Source of the DNA: Curvibacter gracilis ATCC BAA-807
GTDB lineage: Bacteria > Pseudomonadota > Gammaproteobacteria > Burkholderiales > Burkholderiaceae_C
Direction: 5' to 3'
DNA: 64,000 nucleotides
Assembly: GCF_000518645.1 (NCBI RefSeq)
Contig: NZ_JADZ01000014.1
Coordinates: 157,165 to 221,164, forward strand
The notes beneath the pieces were generated by a model. The model saw only the letters and a list, made by a program, of their open reading frames with translations, did not search any database and had not been told where the DNA came from. Positions 1 through 9,440 of this stretch are shown in pieces. The first letter of the stretch is position 1. Each line of letters begins with the position of its first letter. The position numbers and the translations under genes are program-made.

Positions 1-1331
1 TCACCGCCCGACTTGATCACGTCCTTGGTGCGGTCGCGGATCTGCATCACGCCCTGGGCGTCGATGGTGGCGATGTCGCCGGTGGGGAACCAGCCCTCGA
101 CCAGGGCCGAGCGTTCGGCCTTGTGGTAGCGCTCCACGATCCACTGGCCGCGCACCATCAGCTCACCTTGCGAGTGGCCGTCGCGCGGCAGGGTGGCGCC
201 GTTGTCATCCACCACCTTGATCTCGATGCCGAACACCGACTTGCCCTGCTTGCCCACCAGGGTGTGGCGCTCTTCGGCCGGGCGGGCCATCTCGTCGGGG
301 CCCAGGTTGCTCATGGTGGCAATCGCGGTGGTCTCGGTCATGCCCCAGCCGTGGCGCACGTCCACGCCGTACACGTCGTTGAACTTGGCGATCAGGGCCT
401 TGGGCATGGCCGAGCCGCCCACGCCGGTGCGGCGCATGGTGCTGAAACGCAGTTGGTGCTGCTCCACGTGCTGGATCAGGCCCATCCAGATGGTGGGCAC
501 GCCGGCACTGACGGTGACGCGCTCGGACTCCATCAGCTCGTACAGGCTGGCCGGGTCCAGGCGCGGGCCGGGCAAGACCAGCTTGGCGCCGGAGATCAGG
601 GCCGCGTAGGGCAGGCACCAGGCGTTGATGTGGAACATCGGCACCACGGGCAGCAGGGTCTCCTGGGCCCACAGGCTCAGCACGCCGGGCAGGCAGGCCG
701 AGAGCGCGCTCAGGCACAGGGCGCGGTGCGAATAAAGCACCCCCTTGGGGTGCCCGGTGGTGCCCGAGGTGTAGCACAGGGCGGCACCGGTCTTCTCGTC
801 CAGTTCAGGCCAGTCGAAGCGGTCGCTCTGCGCCTGGATCAGCCGGTCCACCGCCAGCACGGCCGGGCCGCCCTCCAGGGTGGGGAGGTCCGCCTCGCCG
901 CACAGGGCGACCCAGTGGCGCACACGCGGGCAGTGCGCGGCCACCGCTTTCACCAGGGGGGCGAAGCTGGTGTCGAACAGCACCACCTCATCGTCGGCGT
1001 GGTTGATGATGTAGGCCAGTTGCTCGGGGTGCAGGCGCGGGTTGCAGGTGTGCATCACCATGCCGCTGCCCGAGACGGCGTAGTAGGCCTCCAGGTGGCG
1101 GTGGTTGTTCCAGGCGATCGAGCCGACCGTGCTGCCCGCCTTCAGTCCCAGCGCCTGCAGCGCATTGGCCAGTTGCCGGGCCCGCGCGGCCAGGTCGGTG
1201 AAGGTGTAGCGGTGCAGGCTGCCATCGGTCTCGCGCGAGACGATCTGCTGCGCGCCGAACTGGGCGGTGCCGTGTTCCAGAATGGCCGAAACCAGCAGGG
1301 GGCGGTCCATCATGCGGCCGGGCTGTTGCAT
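1..1331 (-). CDS. Acyl-CoA synthetase (AMP-forming), C-terminus cut by window edge
   Basis: ATP-dependent activation of a fatty or related carboxylic acid to its CoA thioester. The first 443 codons are visible. The P-loop-like AMP-binding motif [11 protein letters not shown] lies near residue 187, GWGMTET near 329, and WFPTGD near 414; the reading stops in the [11 protein letters not shown] core, so roughly the last 100 residues are outside the window. The start ATG at 1329-1331 opens [13 protein letters not shown], which resembles the N-terminus of medium/long-chain (AlkK-type) ligases. The substrate cannot be fixed from sequence. The gene is divergent from the riboswitch-controlled dehydrogenase at 1822. 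Confidence 0.93.
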   Translation of the reverse strand, partial: MQQPGRMMDRPLLVSAILEHGTAQFGAQQIVSRETDGSLHRYTFTDLAARARQLANALQALGLKAGSTVGSIAWNNHRHLEAYYAVSGSGMVMHTCNPRLHPEQLAYIINHADDEVVLFDTSFAPLVKAVAAHCPRVRHWVALCGEADLPTLEGGPAVLAVDRLIQAQSDRFDWPELDEKTGAALCYTSGTTGHPKGVLYSHRALCLSALSACLPGVLSLWAQETLLPVVPMFHINAWCLPYAALISGAKLVLPGPRLDPASLYELMESERVTVSAGVPTIWMGLIQHVEQHQLRFSTMRRTGVGGSAMPKALIAKFNDVYGVDVRHGWGMTETTAIATMSNLGPDEMARPAEERHTLVGKQGKSVFGIEIKVVDDNGATLPRDGHSQGELMVRGQWIVERYHKAERSALVEGWFPTGDIATIDAQGVMQIRDRTKDVIKSGG

Positions 1332-1533
1332 TGTCTGTGTCTCCTTGGCTTGTTTTGACGGGGCGGGCTCGTCGGCCCTTGAAATGTGTCCGGATGTTCG
1401 CAAACGCATCCGCTCCTCCTTGTCGTGTCGGCGACTGAGGGGCATGGGCATGGGGACAAAAACTTTTTGTTTCCAATCGGGCCAGGTTCTTCTACACTGC
1501 GGCCGGTTGTCGGTTGAAAACCACCGACACCAC

Positions 1534-1756
1534 GTGAACCCGGGAGAGACTGCACCGCCCTCAGTGGCCGGAGCGCAGCGCCGAAGGAGCAACCGCCCCG
1601 GAAACTCTCAGGCAAAAGGACCGGGTTCACACGCGACAGACACTCTGAAGAGCTGCCGGAAATCGTTTTCGTCGTCCGGCGCACCGAAGGAGCAAGCCCG
1701 CACTGCCGTCCCGTTCACGGGGGTGGCCGGGTGAATCTCTCAGGTCCAGAACAGAG
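1534..1756 (+). promoter_or_regulatory. Tandem glycine riboswitch (two aptamers)
   Basis: Two glycine-aptamer cores lie in series. Aptamer I is closed by a perfect 10-bp P1 helix (1534-1543 with 1621-1630) and holds the typical GGGAGAGACTGCACCG, GCCGAAGGAGCAACC and ACTCTCAGGCAAAAGGACCG segments. Aptamer II is closed by CTCTG/CAGAG (1643-1647 with 1752-1756) and holds GCACCGAAGGAGCAAGCC and CTCTCAGGTCCAGAACAGAG. The linker is short, as in cooperative tandem glycine riboswitches. The downstream gene is a D-amino acid dehydrogenase homologue, which suggests that glycine or a close analogue controls amino acid oxidation here. Confidence 0.95.
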
Positions 1757-1761
1757 GGGGC

Positions 1762-1788
1762 GCCTGCCACGCAATGTCGCGTGCAGGC
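1762..1788 (+). promoter_or_regulatory. Hairpin between glycine riboswitch and dadA start
   Basis: GCCTGC(C)ACGC pairs with GCGT-GCAGGC around a six-base loop, with one bulged C at 1768. No run of T follows, so it does not look like an intrinsic terminator. It lies 22 bases before the GGAG ribosome site (about 1810-1813). It could be part of the expression platform acting on translation, but that is inference. Confidence 0.5.
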
Positions 1789-1821
1789 CCCACCCTCATG
1801 ACGAGTTCTGGAGCTTTTCCC

Positions 1822-3099
1822 ATGAAAACCATCGCAGTCATCGGCGGCGGCATCACCGGCGTCACCACGGCCTATGCGCTGGCGCGCCGCGGCCTCTCGG
1901 TCACCCTGTTCGAGAAGAACCGCTATGCCGCCATGGAGACCTCGTTTGCCAACGGCGGCCAGCTGTCGGCCTCGAACGCCGAGGTCTGGAACCACCCCTC
2001 GACCCTGCTCAAGGGCCTGAAGTGGATGCTGCGCAACGATGCGCCGCTGCTGGTCAACCCCAAGCCCAGCTGGCACAAGATCTCGTGGTTTGCCGAGTTC
2101 ATCGCCCACCTGCCGCATTACGAGCGCAACACCATCGAGACCGCCCGCCTGGCCGTGGCGGCCCGCGAGCACCTGTTTGCCTGGGCGCAGGAGGAGGGCA
2201 TCGACTTCGACCTCAAGAAGCAAGGCATCCTGCACATCTACCGCGACAAGGCCGGCTTTGACCACGCCGGCCGGGTGTCCGAGCTGCTGGCCCGTGGCGG
2301 CCTGCCGCGCCGCGCCGTGACGCCTGCCGAGATGAAGGCCATCGAGCCCACGCTGGCCGGCCAGTACTTCGGCGGCTACTACACCGAGAGCGACTCCACC
2401 GGCGACATCCACAAGTTCACCAACGGCCTGGCCCGCGCGGCCGAGCGCCGCGGGGTGCGCACCCTGTTCGGGCAGGACGTGCAGGGTGTGCGGTCGCATG
2501 GTGGGGGCATCCAGGTCACCGCGGCCGATGCCTCGGGCGTGACGCAGCACGCCTTCGACGCGGTGGTGGTCTGTGCCGGCACGGCCAGCCGCCAGATTGC
2601 CGCCAGCCTGGGCGACCGCATCAACATCTACCCGGTCAAGGGCTACTCCATCACGGTCAACCTGCGCGACGAGACCAGCCAGCGCGCGGCCCCCCAGGTC
2701 AGCCTGCTGGACGATGCCACCAAGCTGGTCACCAGCCGCCTCGGGGTGGACCGTTTCCGCGTGGCGGGCACGGCCGAATTCAACGGCTTCAACAAAGACA
2801 TCCGGGCCGACCGCATCCAGCCCCTGATCGACTGGGTGCAGCAATGCTTCCCCGGCGTCAGCACCCAGAGCGTGGTGCCCTGGGCCGGGCTGCGCCCGAT
2901 GATGCCCAACATGCTGCCCCGGGTGGGCCGGGGCAGGGCCCCCGGGGTGTTCTACAACACGGGCCATGGCCACCTGGGCTGGACGCTGAGCGCCGTCACG
3001 GCCGACATGATCGGCGATGTGGTGGCCGAAGCCCTGCTGCCTCGGCCGATGCTGGTGGGCGCCGGGGCTGTGGCAGGGCACGCACTCACCCAGGCCTGA
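1822..3099 (+). CDS. dadA: D-amino acid dehydrogenase (DadA family FAD enzyme)
   Basis: FAD-dependent oxidative deamination of D-amino acids (or glycine) to the keto acid, with electrons passed to the respiratory chain. The 425-residue product starts MKTIAVIGGGITGVTTAYAL, the dinucleotide-binding fold, at residues 1-20. The C-terminal NTGHGHLGWTLSAVTADMI segment is typical of DadA. Length matches the family (about 415-435). An ATG 48 bases upstream is in frame, but GGAG at 1810-1813 supports 1822. The glycine riboswitch upstream makes glycine or glycine-linked metabolism a likely control signal. It is not adjacent to an alanine racemase gene, unlike classical dad operons. Confidence 0.93.
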   Translation: MKTIAVIGGGITGVTTAYALARRGLSVTLFEKNRYAAMETSFANGGQLSASNAEVWNHPSTLLKGLKWMLRNDAPLLVNPKPSWHKISWFAEFIAHLPHYERNTIETARLAVAAREHLFAWAQEEGIDFDLKKQGILHIYRDKAGFDHAGRVSELLARGGLPRRAVTPAEMKAIEPTLAGQYFGGYYTESDSTGDIHKFTNGLARAAERRGVRTLFGQDVQGVRSHGGGIQVTAADASGVTQHAFDAVVVCAGTASRQIAASLGDRINIYPVKGYSITVNLRDETSQRAAPQVSLLDDATKLVTSRLGVDRFRVAGTAEFNGFNKDIRADRIQPLIDWVQQCFPGVSTQSVVPWAGLRPMMPNMLPRVGRGRAPGVFYNTGHGHLGWTLSAVTADMIGDVVAEALLPRPMLVGAGAVAGHALTQA

Positions 3100-3336
3100 C
3101 GGGCTTGCAGCCGGGCGCTCGGGATGGCGCCCGGTTCTGGTGCGCGGCCGCCAAGGCCCCGCTGGGCCTTGGCATCGCGGGGCGTGGTGCCCTGTGTTGG
3201 GGCACCTCGGCGTGCACCCGTGTCATCCGGGCCTGGGTCAGGGCATCGAGGATTCGGCACCGAACTTGCTCAGTGTGAAGCGGACCGCCCTGCACCCCAG
3301 GCAAGGGCCGGCCTGAGTTCTGTGCTTTCCCATTCC

Positions 3337-5313
3337 ATGAATCCCCCACGCCACACCCCCCTGCTTTCTGCCTCCCCACGTTCTTCCGGTCATTTCTTCC
3401 AGCACCATGGCGTGTGGGCGCCGGGGGTCAGGCTGTTCAGGCGGCTGCAGTTCGGCGCCAAGGCCGGCTGGATCTCTCTGGCCTTTCTGGTGCCCATCGT
3501 GCTGCTCTTGCTGGCCTATGTGCGCACCAGCCAGGCCACCATCGACTTCGCCGCCAGCGAGCGCGTGGGCGTCGAGGTCATCCGCCACATCGAGCCCTGG
3601 CTGATCGAGGTGCAGAAACAGCGCCGTCTGGTCGAGTCGGGCATCGCCAGGACGCCGGATCTGGAGGCGATTGCGGCCCGCATGGCGGCCACGCAGGCCA
3701 GTTTGACGGCGGTGGCTTCGCAGCTGGATCTGCGTACCGAATTCAGTCGTGTGGCCCAGTTGCACGAGCAACTCAAGCCCCTGGTCGCCAGTGGCCGTGC
3801 CGACGATCTGAGCGCTCCATTGCAGACCTATGTGGATGCCGTGCGCGATCTGCGTGTGACGGTGATGGACCGATCCCAGCTCACGCTCGATCCCGATCAG
3901 GACACCTACTACCTGATGACCCTGTCGACCGATGTGGTGTCGGCGGTGATCGAGCCGGTCTCGCGGACCCGGGCCTTGGCCGGTGCGATCGCACGCCATG
4001 GCGAACCCGATGCAGCGGCCCTGCGCCAACTCTATGGCGTCTGGTACCAGGGGCGCGAGAGTGTGGACGGTGTGCTGAAAGCCGCACAACGAGCCGCCGA
4101 GGCCAACCCTGAGGTGACACGGCGTGTCAAAGCGGCTGAGGCTGTCGAAGCCGCGCGCGCCTTCTTGAATGCCGCTGACAAGTCCTGGTTCGGCCCGGCC
4201 TTCAAGGCTGACACCGAAGCCCTGAATGGCCCTGGCCAGGTGGCGGTGGACCGTCTGCGCGAGGTGGGCACGGCCAGCCTGGGCCTGCTCGACGAGTTGC
4301 TGAGCCAGCGCATTGCCCGCACCGAGAGCGAGCGGCGGCTGCTGCTGGTCGGGCTGGTGCTGTGCCTGCTGGTCGGCGTCTACCTTTTCTATGCGTTCTA
4401 CCTGGTCATGAACGGCGGCTTGCAAGAGGTCAGCCGCCATCTGGAGGCCATGACCGAGGGCGACCTCACCACCTCGCCCAGCCCCTGGGGGCGCGACGAG
4501 GCGGCCAGCCTGATGATCATGCTGCGCCAGATGCAGGACAGCTTGCGCAGCATGGTGCTGCAGGTGCGGCGCTCGTCGGACGAGATCGTGCACTCCAGCA
4601 CCGAGATCGCCGAGGGCTCGGTCGACCTTTCGGCGCGGACCGAGAAGACCGCGGCCAACCTGGAGCAGTCGGCGGCCGCGATGGAGCAGATCGGCGCCAC
4701 GGTGCGCCAGACCACCGAGCACACCCAGGAGGCCACCCGCATCGCCGCCCACAATGCCCAGGTGGCCGGGCATGGCGGTGATGTGATCGGCAACATGGTG
4801 GCCACGATGGAGGAGATCCAGGCCGCCTCGCGGCGCATCGAAGACATCATCGGCGTCATCGACGGCATTGCGTTCCAGACCAACATCCTGGCGCTCAATG
4901 CGGCGGTCGAGGCGGCCCGGGCCGGCGAGCAGGGCCGGGGCTTTGCCGTGGTGGCCAGCGAGGTGCGCTCACTGGCCCAGCGGTCGGCCGCGGCCGCACG
5001 CGAAATCAAGGCCCTGATCGGCACCAGTGTGGAGAAGGTGGAAGGCGGCACCGCCATCGTGCGCGAAGCCGGCAGCACCATGCAGGACATCGTGCAAAGT
5101 GCCCAGCGTGTCAACGAGCTGCTGAGCTACATCGCCACCGGGGCGGTGGAGCAGAGCCAGGGCATCGGCCAGGTCAGCGAGGCGGTGCAGGAGCTGGACC
5201 GCGCCACGCAACAGAATGCCGCGCTGGTCGAGGAGACCGCGGCGGGTGCCACAGCCCTGCGTGAGCAGGCGGCGCGGCTGGCCCGCGAGGTGGCGCGCTT
5301 TCAGGTGCCTTGA
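3337..5313 (+). CDS. Methyl-accepting chemotaxis protein
   Basis: Inner-membrane chemoreceptor that signals through CheW and CheA. The 658-residue protein has TM1 at about 43-62, a periplasmic ligand region of about 270 residues, TM2 at about 333-356, a HAMP domain to about 410, and a cytoplasmic coiled-coil signalling domain. The conserved hairpin tip ([20 protein letters not shown], then [20 protein letters not shown]) is at about 510-550. No C-terminal CheR-docking pentapeptide is seen. Longer in-frame starts exist from 3124, but ATG 3337 gives a normal length. The ligand is unknown. The catabolic island next to it makes an aromatic or alicyclic acid plausible, without direct evidence. Confidence 0.93.
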   Translation: MNPPRHTPLLSASPRSSGHFFQHHGVWAPGVRLFRRLQFGAKAGWISLAFLVPIVLLLLAYVRTSQATIDFAASERVGVEVIRHIEPWLIEVQKQRRLVESGIARTPDLEAIAARMAATQASLTAVASQLDLRTEFSRVAQLHEQLKPLVASGRADDLSAPLQTYVDAVRDLRVTVMDRSQLTLDPDQDTYYLMTLSTDVVSAVIEPVSRTRALAGAIARHGEPDAAALRQLYGVWYQGRESVDGVLKAAQRAAEANPEVTRRVKAAEAVEAARAFLNAADKSWFGPAFKADTEALNGPGQVAVDRLREVGTASLGLLDELLSQRIARTESERRLLLVGLVLCLLVGVYLFYAFYLVMNGGLQEVSRHLEAMTEGDLTTSPSPWGRDEAASLMIMLRQMQDSLRSMVLQVRRSSDEIVHSSTEIAEGSVDLSARTEKTAANLEQSAAAMEQIGATVRQTTEHTQEATRIAAHNAQVAGHGGDVIGNMVATMEEIQAASRRIEDIIGVIDGIAFQTNILALNAAVEAARAGEQGRGFAVVASEVRSLAQRSAAAAREIKALIGTSVEKVEGGTAIVREAGSTMQDIVQSAQRVNELLSYIATGAVEQSQGIGQVSEAVQELDRATQQNAALVEETAAGATALREQAARLAREVARFQVP

Positions 5314-5334
5314 AAGCGTTTCATCCCCCGTGCC

Positions 5335-5763
5335 TCAGCGGCAAAGGGCCAGGATGTCGGCCGGCACCGGCACGGCCTTGATGCGCTCCGGGCCCTCGGC
5401 GCTCTCGGGCAGGCGCACGCAGAAGGCGCGCACCTCGCGCCCCTCGCACAGCACCTCGTCGCCGCGTTTGACCACGTGGCGGTGCACAAAGGTCTTGTCG
5501 CGCCATTCCTCGACGCTGGTGTGGATCTGCAGCGTCTCGCCATAGGTGGCAGGGCGCATGAACTTGGTGTTGATCTCCAGCAGCGGCGTGCCGATGATGC
5601 CGGTGGTCTTGACCAGTTCACCCCAGGGCGGCACGCCACAGGCCATGAAAAAGTTCAGCGACGAGGCGTCCATCCATTTCGAGAAATTCGGAAAGAACAC
5701 GATGCCGGCCGGATCGCAGTCGCCGAACATCACCTTCACTTCATAGACCACGGTTTGGGTCAT
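5335..5763 (-). CDS. 4-hydroxybenzoyl-CoA thioesterase family protein
   Basis: Hot-dog-fold thioesterase, 142 residues, expected to hydrolyse an aromatic acyl-CoA. The motif FGDCDPAGIVFFPNFSKWMD (residues about 14-33) carries the catalytic Asp of the Pseudomonas 4-hydroxybenzoyl-CoA thioesterase, and the following CGVPPWGELV, EEWRDKTFVHRH and PVPADILALC stretches match that enzyme along its whole length. ATG 5763 (MTQTVVYEV) gives the family length; an in-frame ATG at 5904 would add 47 residues without family support. It is convergent with the chemoreceptor at 3337 and divergent from cheW. Product release of 4-hydroxybenzoate would fit the aromatising routes inferred elsewhere in the window. 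Confidence 0.85.
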   Translation of the reverse strand: MTQTVVYEVKVMFGDCDPAGIVFFPNFSKWMDASSLNFFMACGVPPWGELVKTTGIIGTPLLEINTKFMRPATYGETLQIHTSVEEWRDKTFVHRHVVKRGDEVLCEGREVRAFCVRLPESAEGPERIKAVPVPADILALCR

Positions 5764-5961
5764 GGGGTCTCCATGGGTTTGATTGACAGCTTGGTGACCA
5801 GGCCCTGGGCCCGACTCACCTCTGACCCGATTGTCGGGCCTGCACGGCGGTGCCGCAGTCGACGGGGTTCGCCGGTGTCGGCAGTGCCGGGCCGGGCAAC
5901 GCACAAAAGAGGCTGTGGAGGCTCATTTCTCACTGTCAGATCAACAAAAATACAATTTTTA

Positions 5962-6010
5962 TTGATTTTCAAGGGTGAATTGCTTATCATAAAAATCAAT
6001 TTAAGCAATT
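5962..6010 (+). promoter_or_regulatory. AT-rich promoter and inverted repeat upstream of cheW
   Basis: TTGATT (5962-5967) and TATCAT (5985-5990) are spaced by 17 bases, a good sigma-70 pattern facing cheW. The -10 overlaps a perfect 9-bp inverted repeat, AATTGCTTA (5978-5986) and TAAGCAATT (6002-6010), with a 15-base spacer. The stretch 5940-6012 is strikingly AT-rich against the GC-rich surroundings. The inverted repeat may be an operator. Confidence 0.55.
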
Positions 6011-6049
6011 GATGGCGATGCCCAGCGTGTCTGCCTCAGGAGTCATTTC

Positions 6050-6580
6050 ATGGAACTGTCCACTTCTTCCTCCCCCTCCAGCCGGGCCGGCCGCCCCAGC
6101 GAGGCCTCGGCCCAGGTGCGCGAGTACCTGGCCTTCCAGGTCGGCAAAGAGCTGTATGGCGTGGACATCCTGCGCGTGCAGGAGATCCGCGGCTTCGAGA
6201 CCCCCACCCGCATCGCAGGGGCCTCCGAGGTGGTGCGTGGGGTGCTGAACCTGCGCGGGGTCATCGTGCCCGTGCTGGACCTGCGCCACAGCATGGGCCT
6301 GCCGGCCGACATCGGGGTGGGCACCGTGACCATCGTGATGAACCTCAAGCAACGCACCGTGGGTTTCGTGGTGGATGGCGTGACCGATGTGGTCGGCCTG
6401 GCCCCGGCCGACATCCAGCCGGCCCCCGAACTGGCCGACGGCGGGCGCGGTACCTTCATCCAGGGCCTGGGCGAGCTCAAGGTGGAAGGGCGCCAGCAGA
6501 TGCTGATCCTGCTCGACGCCGATCAGTTGCTGGGCCAACTGGGCGACAGCGAACAGGCCCTGCTCGCGGTGCCGGTGTAA
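6050..6580 (+). CDS. cheW: Chemotaxis coupling protein CheW
   Basis: Scaffold protein linking chemoreceptors to the CheA kinase. The 176-residue product holds one CheW domain from about residue 23: REYLAFQVGKELYGVDILRVQEI, then RGVLNLRGVIVPVLDLR, with TVGFVVDGVTDVV further on. A Ser/Pro-rich 20-residue N-terminal tail precedes it and a 20-residue C-terminal tail follows. No cheA, cheY or cheR gene is near, so this is an orphan copy. Its neighbours, a thioesterase and a catabolic flavoprotein, do not suggest a che operon. Confidence 0.93.
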   Translation: MELSTSSSPSSRAGRPSEASAQVREYLAFQVGKELYGVDILRVQEIRGFETPTRIAGASEVVRGVLNLRGVIVPVLDLRHSMGLPADIGVGTVTIVMNLKQRTVGFVVDGVTDVVGLAPADIQPAPELADGGRGTFIQGLGELKVEGRQQMLILLDADQLLGQLGDSEQALLAVPV

Positions 6581-8317
6581 TCAGGCCGCGGATCTGGCGC
6601 GGGCACAGGCGTGCTGTGCCGCCAGGTAGGCAAACACCAGGCCCGGCCCGATGGTGATGCCGGGCGCGGTGTACACGCCCCCCATGATCGAGTTCATGTC
6701 GTTGCCTACCGCGTACAGGCCGGGCAGAGCCTGGTCGTGCTCGTTGAGCAGTCGGGCCTGTGCGTCGGTCACCAGGCCGGTGCTGGCGCCGATGTCACCG
6801 GGGTAGAGGCGGATGGCGTAGAACGGCGCTTCTTTCAGCGGCCCCAGATTGGGGTTGCGCCCGCCCGCCGTCGCGTCGCCGATGTTCTGCTGGTAGGCCG
6901 TCTCGCCGCGGTGGAAGTCGGGGTCCACGCCGGTTTCGGCATAGCGGTTGATCTGTTCCACGGTGCGCTGCAATGCGTCGGCAGGCACCATCAATTGCGC
7001 GGCCAACTCGGCCAGCGTCCGGCCCTGCACCAGGTAGCCATCGGCCAGGAAGGGGGCCAGCCCCTTGCCGCCCGGGCGCACCATGCCCAGGCCGTACTGG
7101 CGCAGGGCTTTGGCGTCGCACACCAGGTAGGCCGGGATGGCGGGGCTTTGCTGGTGGGCCTTCTGCATGGCCAGGCCGAACAGGTGGTACGAGGTGCTTT
7201 CGTTGACAAAGCGCTCGCCGGCCTGGTTCACGGTCACCATGCCGGGCTTGGCCCGGTCCATCACAAAGTGCGGGAACACCGCCTGGCTGCCATCGGCACG
7301 CCGGCGCAACGACACCGGGGCCCAGAAGGCCGGGCTCAGGCCATTGCGGCCATGGCGGGCCCCCAGGCCCTGGACCAGGCTCTGCGCCTGGCCGGTGTGG
7401 CCGGGCGCGGCGGGGCACCAGGCCTCGTCGGCGCCGGGCAGCAGCTTCTGGCGCCACTCGGGGTGGCGGTTGAAGCCGCCGCTGGCCAGCACCACGCCGC
7501 CCCGCACCTTCACAGTCAGGCGCTGGCCGTTCTGCTCCAGCGTCAATTCGCGCAGGCCTTGCTGCTCGGGTCCCAGGGCGCACACGCTGGTGTTCAGCGC
7601 CAGGCTGACCTGGTCGTGCTGGGCCAGCGAGTGCAGCAGGCGCGCGATCAGGGCATTGCCCATCACCAGGCGGGTGCCGCGCGGGTGGCTCAGGCGGTCC
7701 AGGCCGTGGCGTGCCAGGATCTTGATCGAGTGCTTGAGCGAGGCCCAGGAGCGCGTCATGCCCAGCAGGTGGTTGATGTCGTTGCGGTCCACCATCATGC
7801 CGCCCAGCACGGTGAACTCGGGGATGGGCGGGCGCAGCAGCTTCAGCAGCGGGCCCAGGCGGCGGCCGTCGAAGGGCAGGGGCTCCAGGGCGCGCCCGCA
7901 CAGGGTCGAGCCACCCAGGTCGGAGATGTAGTCAGGGTGCTTGGCATAGGCGCGGTACCGCACCTCGGAGTGCGCCTCGATCTGGTCCACCGCGGCCCGG
8001 CCATGGGCCAGAAAGGCCTCACGCAGCGCGCGCGGGGCGTGGTCGCCGATGGCGTTGTCCAGGTAGCGCGTCGCCTCGCTCAGGCTGTCCTGCGGGTTCA
8101 CCGCCGCGCCCTGGCGCGTGCCCGGCACCCAGGTGGTGGCCGCCGACAAGGCCGTGGTGCCCCCCACAAATTCGGTCTTCTCGACCACCAGCACCCGCGC
8201 CCCCTCGATGGCCGCAAACAGCGCCGCCGACAGCCCGGCCCCTCCCGCCCCCACCACCACCACATCAAACGTCTGGCCCGGTGTGAGGCCGCTCAAGTCT
8301 TTGTCCAGCAACTGCAT
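6581..8317 (-). CDS. KstD-like FAD-dependent dehydrogenase (copy 1)
   Basis: Flavoprotein of the 3-ketosteroid delta-1-dehydrogenase / fumarate-reductase-flavoprotein family, 578 residues. The Rossmann motif FDVVVVGAGGAGLSAALFAA lies at about 17-36, with GGTTALSAATTWVPG following. The C-terminal IMGGVYTAPGITIGPGLVFA carries the Tyr and Gly region that in KstD helps polarise the substrate ketone. Such enzymes desaturate a ring carbon-carbon bond next to a carbonyl. It lies downstream of the AroE-like gene at 8577 on the same strand, which could supply the ring ketone. A steroid substrate is unlikely in this context; an oxo-alicyclic acid is my inference. Confidence 0.87.
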   Translation of the reverse strand: MQLLDKDLSGLTPGQTFDVVVVGAGGAGLSAALFAAIEGARVLVVEKTEFVGGTTALSAATTWVPGTRQGAAVNPQDSLSEATRYLDNAIGDHAPRALREAFLAHGRAAVDQIEAHSEVRYRAYAKHPDYISDLGGSTLCGRALEPLPFDGRRLGPLLKLLRPPIPEFTVLGGMMVDRNDINHLLGMTRSWASLKHSIKILARHGLDRLSHPRGTRLVMGNALIARLLHSLAQHDQVSLALNTSVCALGPEQQGLRELTLEQNGQRLTVKVRGGVVLASGGFNRHPEWRQKLLPGADEAWCPAAPGHTGQAQSLVQGLGARHGRNGLSPAFWAPVSLRRRADGSQAVFPHFVMDRAKPGMVTVNQAGERFVNESTSYHLFGLAMQKAHQQSPAIPAYLVCDAKALRQYGLGMVRPGGKGLAPFLADGYLVQGRTLAELAAQLMVPADALQRTVEQINRYAETGVDPDFHRGETAYQQNIGDATAGGRNPNLGPLKEAPFYAIRLYPGDIGASTGLVTDAQARLLNEHDQALPGLYAVGNDMNSIMGGVYTAPGITIGPGLVFAYLAAQHACARARSAA

Positions 8318-8473
8318 ATCAGTGATTCAAATGAAAAAGTGAGGCCGCGGAGGTGGCTTTGCCAGGCTGCTGTTGTTGTGTTCAGCCTGATGCGGGCAAC
8401 GAAAACGGAAGAGCAAATTCAGGTCCGGAGCTTTTGCAAAGACCCACGACGCCCGATCCCGCCCTGCCCGTAA

Positions 8474-8585
8474 CGCTCGAAAGGCCGCGGAGCAGGCCAC
8501 GCCAGCAGGCACCGTGGAGCGGGCTTTGCCCGGCCACGGGTGCCGTCCCCTTTGGGGGGATGACGCCGAAGGCGGCTCAGGGGGG
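8474..8585 (-). repeat. 3'-end repeat family A, copy 1
   Basis: Read on the minus strand this about 112-base element matches the copy at 14506-14617: CCCCCTGAGCCGCCTTCGGCG, a C-run/G-run, GGGCAAAGCCCGCTCC, then CCTGCTCCGCGGCC. It overlaps the end of the AroE-like gene at 8577, whose last codons (SPP and TGA) are formed by the element's own CCCCCCTGA. It contains short self-complementary arms (GCCGCCTTCGGC; GGGCAAAGCCC) and could fold at the mRNA 3' end. Confidence 0.75.
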
Positions 8586-9383
8586 GGAAAGAAACTCCAC
8601 CATCAAGTCCCGCACCCGCGCAAACATGTCCGCCCCGGTCATGGTGGCGCAGCCCAGGCTGCGTGCCTGAGCGATCAGCGGGGTGACCGCGGGCTGGGTG
8701 ATCACGCAGCCCACGAACATCTGACCCGTGAGGCGGCTGGCGTCCAGCGGGTAGGGGTCGCTTTCCTTCATGCCCACCGGGGTGGCGTTGAGCACGATGT
8801 CAAAGCCGCTCGGGTCGGCGCTGCCGTCGTGCACCGGGCAACGACCCAGGCCGGCCAGGCGGTTCACCAGGGTCTGCCGCCGGGTGGTGTCTTCGTCGTG
8901 GATGGCCAGCTCGCTCACGCCGGCCAGCACCAGGGCGTGGGCGATCGCCGAGCCGGCGCCACCGGCGCCCACCAGCAAGGCCTTCTTGCCGGCGGGTTGG
9001 CAGCCCCGGTCCTGCATGGCGCTGACAAAGCCCAGGCCGTCGAACATGTCGCCATACCAGCTGCCATCGGGCAGACGGCGCATCACGTTCACCGTGTGCA
9101 GAAAGGCGGCGCGTTCGGAGTGCGCGCTGCACAGCTCGAAGCTGGCGAATTTGTGCGGCACGGTGACGATGATGCCGTCCACATTGCGCGCCAGCGACAC
9201 GCCGCGTGCCCAGGCCGCCAGCTCGGCCGGCGGCACATGGGCCGGCACCACCAGCGCATGCTGGCCCCGTGCCTGCAAGGCCAGGCTGACCCCGGCTGGG
9301 GATTTGACCTGGGCGATCGGGTCGCCCACGATGTAATGGACGCGGGTGGCGCCGTCGAGCGAGAGGCTCAGCTTGTCTGTCAT
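8577..9383 (-). CDS. Shikimate/quinate dehydrogenase-like protein (AroE family, copy 1)
   Basis: NAD(P)-dependent oxidoreductase of the shikimate dehydrogenase family, 268 residues. IVGDPIAQVKSPAGVSL is the substrate-binding Ser motif, VTVPHK (about residue 70) carries the catalytic Lys, GDMFDGLGF the catalytic Asp, and LLVGAGGAGSAIAHAL the nucleotide-binding loop. Housekeeping AroE normally has an NTDG motif where this protein has FDG, so a catabolic role is favoured. ATG 9383 (MTDKLSLSL) was chosen over the in-frame ATG at 9455, which would lie inside the operator region. It probably forms an operon with the KstD-like gene at 6581 and is divergent from an IclR regulator. Confidence 0.85.
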   Translation of the reverse strand: MTDKLSLSLDGATRVHYIVGDPIAQVKSPAGVSLALQARGQHALVVPAHVPPAELAAWARGVSLARNVDGIIVTVPHKFASFELCSAHSERAAFLHTVNVMRRLPDGSWYGDMFDGLGFVSAMQDRGCQPAGKKALLVGAGGAGSAIAHALVLAGVSELAIHDEDTTRRQTLVNRLAGLGRCPVHDGSADPSGFDIVLNATPVGMKESDPYPLDASRLTGQMFVGCVITQPAVTPLIAQARSLGCATMTGADMFARVRDLMVEFLSPP

Positions 9384-9440
9384 GGTGTGATGAGGGTTCT
9401 GGCGGGTGAATTGAATCAAGGCCTCGATGGTATTTGAAAG

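Noticed and set aside
123..1358. Long open frame on the plus strand opposite the acyl-CoA ligase
   Set aside because: Its translation is His/Ala/Gly-rich and resembles no family, while the minus strand gives a clear ligase. It is an antisense shadow caused by high GC.
1762..1788. Intrinsic terminator after the glycine riboswitch
   Set aside because: The hairpin is real but has no following T-run, so I list it only as a possible expression-platform element.
6611..8473. 620-codon plus-strand frame opposite the KstD-like gene
   Set aside because: Low-complexity His/Gln/Ala-rich translation; the minus strand has the FAD motifs and family length.
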